Part shown: positions 24,364 to 32,311 of the stretch, in pieces
Layout: each line of letters opens with the position of its first letter
How positions within the stretch are numbered: position 1 is the first letter of the stretch
Assembly: GCA_012839815.1 (NCBI GenBank)
Contig: DUMQ01000070.1
Location: 1-56,968 of the forward strand
DNA length: 56,968 nt
From: Bacillota bacterium
Lineage (GTDB): Bacteria; Bacillota; SHA-98; Ch115; JABLXJ01
Direction: 5' to 3'
Made by a program: the position numbers and the translations under genes
The notes under the pieces: model-generated
What the model was told of the DNA's origin: nothing
Database searches by the model: none
The model's input: only the letters and a program-made list of their open reading frames with translations

Positions 24364-24939
24364 GTGTACGATGCGCTCAGGGATGGCGGCGCGGTAGCGC
24401 GTAAATCCAAGCACCTCACCTTTGGCCCTATTGCCAAGGGTTTTCTCATAAATGAGGTGACCTTGGAGAAGCTCATATTTCAGTTCAACCCTGCGGAGAT
24501 AACAGATTCACGGACTGTGGCTTTCGAGAAGGTGCAGGTCCCTGGGCTATCGCATCCGTTTTTGCAGTTTGCGGCAGGCGACGGCAGGATCTTGTCGTTT
24601 GTCCTGGAGTTCTCCTCAGTGGGTTACAAGAGGGACATCATGGCCGATATACGCTGGCTACAGAGCCTAGAGTATCCCCAGTGGGGCCAGGGGGTCTTGA
24701 AGAGCGCGCCTCCCAGGGTGATCTTCGCGTTCGGGAAGCTCCTCAGGCTTCGCGGGGTAATAACCTCGTGCCAGGTGACCTACAAGCGCTGGAACCCGGA
24801 TCTTACGAGGCTCCTCGAGGCCTCTGTTAACCTTGACCTCGAGGAGTACGTCCTGAAGAGCGTCGACATGTGGAGGGTCAAGCGCGGGGATGTGGACCCC
24901 GCCATAGCTGACCTCGTGAGGAGGGCGAAGGCAAGGTGA
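24364..24939 (+). CDS. CIS_tube-type baseplate hub protein
   Basis: The 191-aa product has KLIFQFNPAEITDSRTVAFE, VQVPGLSHPFLQFAAGDGRI and the C-terminal YKRWNPDLTRLLEASVNLDL, matching tube/hub adaptor proteins of contractile injection systems and phages (CIS_tube family). The GTG start at 24364 follows GGGAGGGAGG. It is followed by a LysM protein, the usual pair, and likely joins the tube to the baseplate hub. Confidence 0.7.
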   Translation: MYDALRDGGAVARKSKHLTFGPIAKGFLINEVTLEKLIFQFNPAEITDSRTVAFEKVQVPGLSHPFLQFAAGDGRILSFVLEFSSVGYKRDIMADIRWLQSLEYPQWGQGVLKSAPPRVIFAFGKLLRLRGVITSCQVTYKRWNPDLTRLLEASVNLDLEEYVLKSVDMWRVKRGDVDPAIADLVRRAKAR

Positions 24940-25232
24940 TCTATGAGGACAGCCGCTATGCGAAGATGGAGGTGGCCCTCGATGCTGAAGGCCGGCCCTA
25001 CATCGTGGGAAGGCGTAGGATGCCTAAGACGGATTGGCCCGACAACAGGGCGCACACGGTGAAGGACGGAGACACCTTGTGGATGCTCGCCTGGCAGTAT
25101 CTCGGGGATGCAGAGTACTGGTGGGTCATAGCGGACTTCAACAACATAAAGGACCCGTGGGAGCCGCTCGAGGCAGGTAGAATCCTGATCATACCGAGCG
25201 AGCGGACACTGAGGGAGGAGATTTTGTCTTGA
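24936..25232 (+). CDS. LysM-domain baseplate protein
   Basis: The 98-aa product contains HTVKDGDTLWMLAWQYLGDA, WWVIADFNNIKDPWEPLEAG and RILIIPSE: one LysM repeat, as in T4 gp53-like and P2 gpX-like baseplate proteins. It probably helps anchor hub to wedge or binds peptidoglycan. GTG 24936 overlaps the previous stop, and its own stop overlaps the next TTG start, showing tight coupling. Confidence 0.8.
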   Translation: MIYEDSRYAKMEVALDAEGRPYIVGRRRMPKTDWPDNRAHTVKDGDTLWMLAWQYLGDAEYWWVIADFNNIKDPWEPLEAGRILIIPSERTLREEILS

Positions 25233-26419
25233 GGAACCTCAGGGATACTTATGCTCCGGTCTACTATATCAAGGTTGACGGCAAGAGGCTCCCTGAGGAT
25301 TTGGCTCAGCGGGTCACAGGCATAGAGTTTGAAGATGACGCGGAGAAGCTTCCGAAGCTCACGGTGAGATTCAACAACGCCGACCTTGAGATCACCGATC
25401 ACCCCTTGTTCTCTATGGGCAAGAAGGTGCAAATCCAGTGGGGGTATATCGACGGCAAGCTTACGCAGCCGTTCACCTTTACGGTGAAGGCGATACAGGG
25501 CTTCAAAGTCCGGGAGCTTATTGCCTATGGAGGAGGGCACAGGCTTTCGTCAAAGGCCAAGTCACGTATCTGGAAGGGCATCAGCTACTCCGATATAGCT
25601 TCGAGGATAGCCCGGGAATACGGGTTGAAGCCCGTTGTGGAAGACACGAAGATAGCCCATGAGCAGGTGGCCCAGTCGAATCAGACCGATCTCAACTTCC
25701 TGAAGGAGTTAGCCGGGAAGGTGGGCTTCGAGTGTTATGAGGAAAACGGGGAGCTTCACTTCCACCCCAAAAGGCTTGACTCAAAGCCCGCCCTGGCGTT
25801 TGCGTATTACAACGGCGAATATGGGAACCTCATAAGCTTCGAGCCGGTGGAAAAGACCCTCGCTGAGCCTAACGAGGTCACGGTCACAGGTATTGACCCT
25901 CTGGAAAAGAAGCCCTACATTGCGAAAGCAAACGACGCAAACGTGGAACGGAATGCTGTAGCTGAGGGCACATACCTTTACGACGGGGCCTCCGGCACAG
26001 AGACGTTCAGGCCGGGGGAGACGGGAAAGAAGGTTGCGTCTACCGCCAGGACCCCAAGTGAGGCAAAGCAGCAAGCCGACGCCAACTTCAGGAAGGCCGA
26101 GGAAGAGACTGTTGAAGCGAGCATAGAGACCGTGGGGGAACCGGGGCTGCTCGCCAAGCGCGTCGTTACCCTCTACGGGCTTGGCAAGCGGTACTCCGGG
26201 AACTGGTACGTGAAGAACGTGAGGCACGTGATAGGTCAGGGCTACCGGTGCTTTGCGACTCTGGAGAGGAATGCGACAGGGGCCCCCGATGCAGCTGGGG
26301 CGAAAAAGACCAGCGCAAAGGTCAATAAAGAGAAAGCCTCTCTTGAGACGGAAGCTAAGAAGAAGGTCGTCTACGAATATTCAGGCGAAACCGGGGCTGA
26401 AAGGAAGATCATCCGGTGA
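25229..26419 (+). CDS. Phage late control D-like baseplate hub protein (gpD/gp27)
   Basis: The 396-aa product shows VTGIEFEDDAEKLPKLTVRF near the start, MGKKVQIQWGYIDGKLTQPF, then IASRIAREYGLKPVVEDTKI with QSNQTDLNFLKELAGKVGFE and CYEENGELHFHPKR, the gpD/VgrG-like hub pattern. The C-terminus (TLYGLGKRYSGNWYVKNVRH) is typical. The C-terminal tail is charged and repetitive. The TTG start has GGGAGGAG upstream. It forms the hub on which the spike sits. Confidence 0.88.
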   Translation: MRNLRDTYAPVYYIKVDGKRLPEDLAQRVTGIEFEDDAEKLPKLTVRFNNADLEITDHPLFSMGKKVQIQWGYIDGKLTQPFTFTVKAIQGFKVRELIAYGGGHRLSSKAKSRIWKGISYSDIASRIAREYGLKPVVEDTKIAHEQVAQSNQTDLNFLKELAGKVGFECYEENGELHFHPKRLDSKPALAFAYYNGEYGNLISFEPVEKTLAEPNEVTVTGIDPLEKKPYIAKANDANVERNAVAEGTYLYDGASGTETFRPGETGKKVASTARTPSEAKQQADANFRKAEEETVEASIETVGEPGLLAKRVVTLYGLGKRYSGNWYVKNVRHVIGQGYRCFATLERNATGAPDAAGAKKTSAKVNKEKASLETEAKKKVVYEYSGETGAERKIIR

Positions 26420-27051
26420 GGATATTCGGAAAATACCGGGGATTTGTGGTAGACAATAATGACCCAAAGAAACTGAGGCGCCTTTGCGTGAAGGTGCCTT
26501 CTTTATTCGGCGACGAAGTCCTGGAGTGGGCCTGGCCCTGCGAGCCGTACGGCGGGCTGGGGGAAACGGGTTTTACCATGGTGCCTGAGGTCGGGGCTGG
26601 CGTATGGATTGAGTTTGAGGGTGGCGACGTGGACTACCCCATATGGTCCGGCTGCTGGAGCGGGGCTCCGGGCGGGACACCGGAGGTGCCAACCGAGGCC
26701 GAGAATCTGTATCCTGCGAACAAGGTGCTCAAGACGAAATCTGGGCATGTGGTTGAGCTTGACGACACGCAAGGCGCCGAGAGAATCAAGGTCACGTGCA
26801 AGGATGGCGCTTACGTGCTCATTGACGCAAAGAGCGGGCAGCGCAGGATTGAGCTTGTCGAGAACACGCTGAAGCTGAAGTTGGATCGTGAAACTGGAGA
26901 GATGACACTTGAGAGCCCGGGGCGGGTCAAGGTCGTGGCGCCCGAGGTTCTGCTCGGCACGGGCGGCTATCAGGGCGTGACGACGCAGGCTCACCCGTGC
27001 TTGTTCCTTGGGGCGCCGCATCCGGGCTCATCGGCGGTGAAGGCAAGTTAA
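26416..27051 (+). CDS. Baseplate spike protein (gpV/gp5-like)
   Basis: The 211-aa product begins VRIFGKYRGFVVDNNDPKKL with an OB-fold (RRLCVKVPSLFGDEVLEWAW), then a glycine-rich GAGVWIEFEGGDVDYPIWSG, typical of gpV/gp5. The C-terminal part (LKLKLDRETGEMTLESPGRV) has the repeated beta-helix character of spike needles and a GTGGYQGVTT tip region. GTG start overlaps the hub gene. No lysozyme domain is present. Confidence 0.82.
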   Translation: MRIFGKYRGFVVDNNDPKKLRRLCVKVPSLFGDEVLEWAWPCEPYGGLGETGFTMVPEVGAGVWIEFEGGDVDYPIWSGCWSGAPGGTPEVPTEAENLYPANKVLKTKSGHVVELDDTQGAERIKVTCKDGAYVLIDAKSGQRRIELVENTLKLKLDRETGEMTLESPGRVKVVAPEVLLGTGGYQGVTTQAHPCLFLGAPHPGSSAVKAS

Positions 27052-27052
27052 T

Positions 27053-29635
27053 ATGGCCACAAGGGACGAGATCAAACAGACCATGGTAGATAGGGTTATC
27101 GCAGAAGGCCTTGTGGGACCGGACGGCCAGCCCATGCCGGCGATGGACTCTGTCTTGGATGCCGTGGCTGACGGGATCATCTTGGGCGGGGCAAGCCCCC
27201 ATGCAGGGTCGCACATCACCGGCGGAAGTGACCTAATCCCCAATGCGGTTCCCAATGGAGCCTCAGGCCTCATGTCCGGCATGGACAAAGCCAAGCTGGA
27301 CGGGATAGAACCAGGCGCCCAGGTGAACCAGAATGCTTTCTCATACGTGAAGGTCGGGGCCACGACAATTGAGGCCGACAGCAAAACCGACACCTTAGAG
27401 CTTGCAGCAGGGAGCAATATCGCACTCACCCCTGATGCGGCAAACGATAAAGTGACGATAGCCCTGACCGGGACCGTGCCCTCAGCCCAGAATGCCGATA
27501 CCGTGGATAACAAGCATGCTTCTGACTTTGCGCTTCTCGGCCACGGCCATACCGGGGGGACTGACGGGAACCAAATAGGAACGTCCGGGCTCCAGGACGG
27601 GGCCGTCACGGATGCTAAAGTCGGGAATAGGACTGTGGATCAGGCGCAGGCGCCTACCGGGAACACGGGCGCTCTCACCCAGCTATTCTCCTGGATCGTG
27701 AACAGGATCAAGGCCATCACCGGGGCTACCAACTGGTTTGACAACCCCGTGGCCTCTTTGGCCTCGATATGGGCTAAATTCAACGCGAGCACGGGGCATA
27801 AGCACACAGGGGCGGCAGATGACGGGCCCCAGATAGATTATGCGAGCATAACCGGTAAGCCCAATTCGTTTGTGCCGTCTGCGCATAAGTCCACGCATGC
27901 ATCCGGAGGCTCTGATGCGCTTACACCAGGGGACATAGGGGCGGTAAATAAATCTGGAGATACAATAAGTGGAAATCTAACATTAAACGCTCTTACCAAA
28001 CTAAAGACTGTTAGGCAGGGTTGTAGGGACAGCGAATCCTATTATCCGAATGTTGTATCTGATGCCCAGAACACTACGGTAAATGGTGCATGGATTATAC
28101 ATACCCCGATACCGAGAGCTGCAAACATAATGTTTACAATCCATGTTCATGGGTATGCTTATGGCATTGGCGCAGTAGTGGATTTTACCATATCGGGGTA
28201 TGCATACTCCGGTTCTAATGGTAGTGTGGATGGCCAACCTGGGGCTGTTATAAGCTATGAATTAAGTGATAACGGTACTGACGGCTGGAATAAATATATC
28301 GGCATAGACGCGAACGGTAAAGTTGCAGTCGCGTTCGGAGACTATAATGACAGCGCTTACTACTTCAGGATATCAGTTGATGCTTGGATCACCAACACTA
28401 CAACAGATTATTCAACCGGGTGGAGTATTGATCGTAGCACAGTTCAAGGTTTTGGCTGGTTAGACATAAAAGGTCCTCTAACATCACAGCACCCAGCGAT
28501 GGATTTCCTTGGGTCGATTAAGGTAAGTGGTAACACTGTCTGGCACGCAGGTAACGACGGCGCAGGAAGCGGGATGGATGCTGACCTGGTGCGGGGGAGA
28601 AATCTAGCAGGAGAATTCGATACACATAAATCATCGAGGCAAGATCATGGTGTTGGTTCCTCTTATATAGCCAAAACTTCGCGTTCCGACCAACTTCCAT
28701 CGTGGAATGATATACCGGATAAGCCAACTAGTTTTACGCCTTCAACTCATAAAAGCACTCATGCTTCCGGCGGAAGCGACGCACTGACACCTGGGGATAT
28801 AGGAGCTATCCCCTCTAGTGAAAAGGGCCAGCCCAATGGTGTTGCTACTCTTGACAGCGGTGGCAGAGTGCCTGAAAGCCAGCTTCCATCAACAGCAGGT
28901 ATGGTAGTTCATGGGAATGAGTGGCATGATCCTGATTTCGTCAGCAAGGCCGGGGACACGATGACGGGCATACTTGAAATACAGGTGCCAGGGGGTCCGG
29001 TATTAAGATTAAAGTCTGTTGACTCAGCAAGCGATCATCTTTACATTGAATTCTATGCTGATGCACATAATCCAAACTCTAGATCGGCTTGGTTTGGTTT
29101 TGGTAGTGTCGGAACTAATGTATTAAGCTTGCAGAACCAGATGGGTGGTCCGATTAACCTGATTCCAGGTTCAGGTCAGCCTCTGCAAGTAAGCGGCAAC
29201 ACCGTCTGGCACGCGGGCAACGCGAAATCTTTGCGATGGTTTCAGCCTGGGGATACGATTCTACTTGAAGCGTTGACTGAACGCTCAGTATATTCTAAGA
29301 GCTATGTAACAGTCAAGCGTTTTCGTGTTATGGGAAGAGGCAGGTACAGAGTTACAGGGGAATTAAAAACCAGCGGTCCGACTGCATATATGGCAGTTGG
29401 TACATCCGGTAATATATCCAATACGGGTGGCTCTAGTGGATTTAGTACAACATCTACGACTTACGTTGCATTTACCATTGATACACCAGTTGAGGCACTT
29501 CCGGGAGAAGAGATTTATGTTTCTATTTATGCATGTAATACTGGTGCTGCTACCCCTGGTACAGCATATATTCGCAACGTAAGACTTAGATATGCCGAAA
29601 TGGCAGAGCCCACCGATGCCGTCCTTCAAAATTAA
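27053..29635 (+). CDS. Modular tail fibre protein 1
   Basis: The 860-aa product starts MATRDEIKQTMVDRVIAEGL and then has one fibre module (GLMSGMDKAKLDGIEPGAQV with NQNAFSYVKVGATTIEADSK) nearly identical to modules of the second fibre. Later parts contain THASGGSDALTPGDIGAV twice and SGNTVWHAGN twice, common in fibre shafts and tips. The C-terminal region is beta-rich. DNA from about 27950 onward is clearly more A+T-rich than the 5' part, so the distal receptor-binding part looks acquired separately. The gene is placed between the spike and gp25 genes, an unusual site for a fibre. Confidence 0.8.
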   Translation: MATRDEIKQTMVDRVIAEGLVGPDGQPMPAMDSVLDAVADGIILGGASPHAGSHITGGSDLIPNAVPNGASGLMSGMDKAKLDGIEPGAQVNQNAFSYVKVGATTIEADSKTDTLELAAGSNIALTPDAANDKVTIALTGTVPSAQNADTVDNKHASDFALLGHGHTGGTDGNQIGTSGLQDGAVTDAKVGNRTVDQAQAPTGNTGALTQLFSWIVNRIKAITGATNWFDNPVASLASIWAKFNASTGHKHTGAADDGPQIDYASITGKPNSFVPSAHKSTHASGGSDALTPGDIGAVNKSGDTISGNLTLNALTKLKTVRQGCRDSESYYPNVVSDAQNTTVNGAWIIHTPIPRAANIMFTIHVHGYAYGIGAVVDFTISGYAYSGSNGSVDGQPGAVISYELSDNGTDGWNKYIGIDANGKVAVAFGDYNDSAYYFRISVDAWITNTTTDYSTGWSIDRSTVQGFGWLDIKGPLTSQHPAMDFLGSIKVSGNTVWHAGNDGAGSGMDADLVRGRNLAGEFDTHKSSRQDHGVGSSYIAKTSRSDQLPSWNDIPDKPTSFTPSTHKSTHASGGSDALTPGDIGAIPSSEKGQPNGVATLDSGGRVPESQLPSTAGMVVHGNEWHDPDFVSKAGDTMTGILEIQVPGGPVLRLKSVDSASDHLYIEFYADAHNPNSRSAWFGFGSVGTNVLSLQNQMGGPINLIPGSGQPLQVSGNTVWHAGNAKSLRWFQPGDTILLEALTERSVYSKSYVTVKRFRVMGRGRYRVTGELKTSGPTAYMAVGTSGNISNTGGSSGFSTTSTTYVAFTIDTPVEALPGEEIYVSIYACNTGAATPGTAYIRNVRLRYAEMAEPTDAVLQN

Positions 29636-29653
29636 TTGATGGTGGTGGTTTTC

Positions 29654-29917
29654 GTGCTCATTATCTATAAAATCGACGACGGTAGCATTGTTAGTATAAG
29701 CGGCTTCGGCAAAGGTAGCGTTATCACTCCAGAACTTGTTGATGCTATCAAGCTTGTTGATCCCTTGCCAGAAGGTCAAGCTGAGTATAGAATCTATGAT
29801 CCCATGTTGATGGATAAAATTTGGGAAGCCAATGATAGGGGGGCAGTTCTCACAGTAGCTCTCGATGGAAACGGCAACCCTATCGGCGTGATGGCTGACG
29901 GAACTATGATCGTATAG
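29654..29917 (+). CDS. Small tail-fibre-associated protein (87 aa)
   Basis: Begins VLIIYKIDDGSIVSISGFGK; GTG 29654 is chosen for GGTGGTGG just upstream. The start resembles that of the small gene after the second fibre (MLVIYSKTTGDILGVAS), suggesting related proteins that each accompany a fibre. Possible fibre chaperone or tip accessory. Like the fibre's distal part, it is relatively A+T-rich, so the two probably moved together. Confidence 0.6.
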   Translation: MLIIYKIDDGSIVSISGFGKGSVITPELVDAIKLVDPLPEGQAEYRIYDPMLMDKIWEANDRGAVLTVALDGNGNPIGVMADGTMIV

Positions 29918-29955
29918 CGGTAGCATTGAGGCTTACACAGTTGAAGGTGATAGCT

Positions 29956-30339
29956 ATGTCACTTGACTTCCTCGGCAGAGGTCCGGCATTTCCTTTCCGT
30001 CTCACCCTCGGTCCTGACGATATGGCCGGGGGTGAAGCTTTAGTTGAGATGAGTATAGACCAAATCCTCGGCACGGCTGAAGGGGAGAGGCTCATGAGGC
30101 CTGATTTCGGCTCAAAGCTTCCCTATCTCCTGTTTGAGAATACCACAGAAGTCATAGAGGCTATGGCTGCCACATACGTGGAGGATGCGCTGGAGAGATG
30201 GGAGCCGAGGATAACGGTGCTTGGTGTAGATGCGCAGGCTGATAGTAATAAGCTTGAGATTCACCTCCACTACATGATAAATGCCACCAACAACGTAAGG
30301 AACAGAGTCTACGTCTATGACCTTAAGGGGGTGTCGTAG
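29956..30339 (+). CDS. Baseplate wedge protein gp25-like
   Basis: The 127-aa product contains LVEMSIDQILGTAEGERLMR then PDFGSKLPYLLFEN and the C-terminal LHYMINATNNVRNRVYVYDL, the signature of GpW/gp25. It joins the sheath to the wedge. The ATG at 29956 follows GAAGGTGATAGCT; an upstream in-frame start at 29926 lacks an SD. Confidence 0.88.
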   Translation: MSLDFLGRGPAFPFRLTLGPDDMAGGEALVEMSIDQILGTAEGERLMRPDFGSKLPYLLFENTTEVIEAMAATYVEDALERWEPRITVLGVDAQADSNKLEIHLHYMINATNNVRNRVYVYDLKGVS

Positions 30340-30341
30340 GT

Positions 30342-31766
30342 TTGCCCTACGTTGACTATACCTCCAGGGATTTCGCAGGCCTTGGAGTAGCCCTTGAGCA
30401 GTATATCCGGCAGAGGTTCCCCCAATGGACGGACTTCAACGTCTCGAACATGGGGAACGTCCTCAAAGAGCTTTTTCAATATGTCGGGGATACCTTGCAC
30501 TACTACCTTGATAAACAGGCGAATGAGTGCTTTTTCGATACTGTAACCGAAAGGGAGAACATGCTTTCACTGTGCCGTTGGCTTGGGTACACCCCAAGGG
30601 GCTATGTGGCAGCGACAGCCAACCTTACGGTAACCCTGGCCTCCCCTGCCGCCTTTGATGTTGTCATCCCGAAAGGGACGCAGGTAAAGACGAAGGATCT
30701 CCTGAACCCACTTGTCTTCGAATTCCAGTCTGACTGTGTCATAAAGCAGGGCCAGACCGTCGGGGTTGCAGTGGTAAAGCACGCCCAAACCCGGAGGGAG
30801 ACCTTTGAGGCGGACGGCTCCCCGAATCAGGCTTTCAAGCTGTATCATCAGCCCTACCTGGGAGGGGCTACTCTAGTCAAGGTGAACGGCACGCCGTGGA
30901 TGCAGGTGGAGGACTTCTTGGACGCAAGAGCTGACACCCCTGCTTACACCGTATCAGTTGACGCGAACTTCAGGGCTACAGTGCTCTTTGGAGACGGCAC
31001 GAACGGTATGGCTCCTTCAGGTGTAGTGGAGATTATCTACGAAACGGGAGGGGGCATGATCGGGAATGTCCCGGCAGGCCATATATCTGTAATTGAAGGG
31101 GTGTTCACCGATCTTGCCGGAAACCCGGTGTCGCTATCAGTCATAAACCTTGAGCAGGCATCCGGCGGTATGGACCCGGAAACCCTGGACGAAATCAGGT
31201 GGAAGGCTCCGCGTTCCATAAAGACGAACTACAGGACAGTGACAAGGGAAGACTTCGAGATAAACGCCGAGGGGGTCCCTGGTGTCGTGCGCGCTCTGGC
31301 CCAGACCAGAAACGAAGACCCGACCCTGCAGGAGAACTTCACGAGGGTGTACATAGTGCCAAGCGGAGGGGGGACGCCATCGCTTGAGCTGATCCAGCAG
31401 GTTGAAGCGGAGCTTCGCTACAACAAGCCCGTAATGCTGACCCATGAGTTCGAGGTTACGGGCGCCAACTATGTGCCGGTGGACATAACGGGAACGATTT
31501 ACGCTAGACCAGGCTATGATGCATCCCAGGTTCAAACAGCAGCGCTTGAGGCGATAGACAGATTCTTTGACTATACAGCTCTCGACCCGGCAGGCGAGCA
31601 CGTGATCGATTTCGGGAAGGCCGTCTATATGTCCCAGATCATGGCCTTGATCCAAAACGTGCAGGGCGTGAAAAGCGTAAATCTTACAAGTCCCACGGGA
31701 GATGTAACGGTAGGGGCAAACCAAATCCCGGCTAAAGGGGCGGTAAACCTCACGGTGGTGGTCTAG
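30342..31766 (+). CDS. Baseplate J-like protein (gpJ/gp6)
   Basis: The 474-aa product starts LPYVDYTSRDFAGLGVALEQ and has YYLDKQANECFFDTVTEREN followed by MLSLCRWLGYTPRG, then ATVLFGDGTNGMAPSGVVEI and a C-terminal EAIDRFFDYTALDP with VIDFGKAVYMSQIMALIQNV, all typical baseplate J features. It forms the wedge arms of the baseplate. TTG start with AAGGGGGTG upstream. Two bases separate it from gp25. Confidence 0.9.
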   Translation: MPYVDYTSRDFAGLGVALEQYIRQRFPQWTDFNVSNMGNVLKELFQYVGDTLHYYLDKQANECFFDTVTERENMLSLCRWLGYTPRGYVAATANLTVTLASPAAFDVVIPKGTQVKTKDLLNPLVFEFQSDCVIKQGQTVGVAVVKHAQTRRETFEADGSPNQAFKLYHQPYLGGATLVKVNGTPWMQVEDFLDARADTPAYTVSVDANFRATVLFGDGTNGMAPSGVVEIIYETGGGMIGNVPAGHISVIEGVFTDLAGNPVSLSVINLEQASGGMDPETLDEIRWKAPRSIKTNYRTVTREDFEINAEGVPGVVRALAQTRNEDPTLQENFTRVYIVPSGGGTPSLELIQQVEAELRYNKPVMLTHEFEVTGANYVPVDITGTIYARPGYDASQVQTAALEAIDRFFDYTALDPAGEHVIDFGKAVYMSQIMALIQNVQGVKSVNLTSPTGDVTVGANQIPAKGAVNLTVVV

Positions 31767-31768
31767 GG

Positions 31769-32311
31769 ATGCTGATGGAGCTATTACCTGAGATATACCA
31801 GGATAACGACGATCTGAAGCATTTCCTTTGGGCTATTGAACAGGCAGTCGACTTGATAAGAGAGGACATCCGGAAATTGCCCGATGTAATATCGCCGGGA
31901 AGGTGCCCTCCTGAATTCGTGGATAGAATCCTGAATAACATCGGCTGGACACTTCGAATTCCGGAAGGGATGAAGCGCAGATTGATAAAGTCTGCGCTTA
32001 TTGTTTACAGGCAAAGAGGCACGGCAAAGGGGATACAGAACCTCATCAGGCTCCTTGCCGGGATAGAGTGCGAGGTGTATAACGCCTACAGGAGCCCGGA
32101 GCTTCCTCCGAAAGACCCGGGGTTCTATACGTTCGAGATCACGCCGGTCAACCCGGCAAGAGCGCTTACGAGCGATGAAGAGATAGCGGTCATTGAGATT
32201 GCAAACTACATGAAGCCGAGCCACACGCACTTCAGGATCACAGAGCCTTATGACCACTGGCAGATGGATATCTCGGAGCTCGGGGAGACGACCATACTCC
32301 ACGAGGCATGA
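31769..32311 (+). CDS. Phage tail protein I-like (baseplate wedge)
   Basis: The 180-aa product has LLPEIYQDNDDLKHFLWAIE, PPEFVDRILNNIGWTLRIPE and VYRQRGTAKGIQNLIRLLAG, the gpI pattern. It links the wedge to fibres. It follows gpJ by two bases and overlaps the next fibre start (ATGA). No irregularity seen. Confidence 0.85.
   Translation: MLMELLPEIYQDNDDLKHFLWAIEQAVDLIREDIRKLPDVISPGRCPPEFVDRILNNIGWTLRIPEGMKRRLIKSALIVYRQRGTAKGIQNLIRLLAGIECEVYNAYRSPELPPKDPGFYTFEITPVNPARALTSDEEIAVIEIANYMKPSHTHFRITEPYDHWQMDISELGETTILHEA

Noticed and set aside
18132-26419. An extracellular contractile injection system instead of a phage
   Set aside because: Sheath, tube, CIS_tube and LysM genes look similar, but terminase, portal, capsid and lysis genes are present in the same operon.
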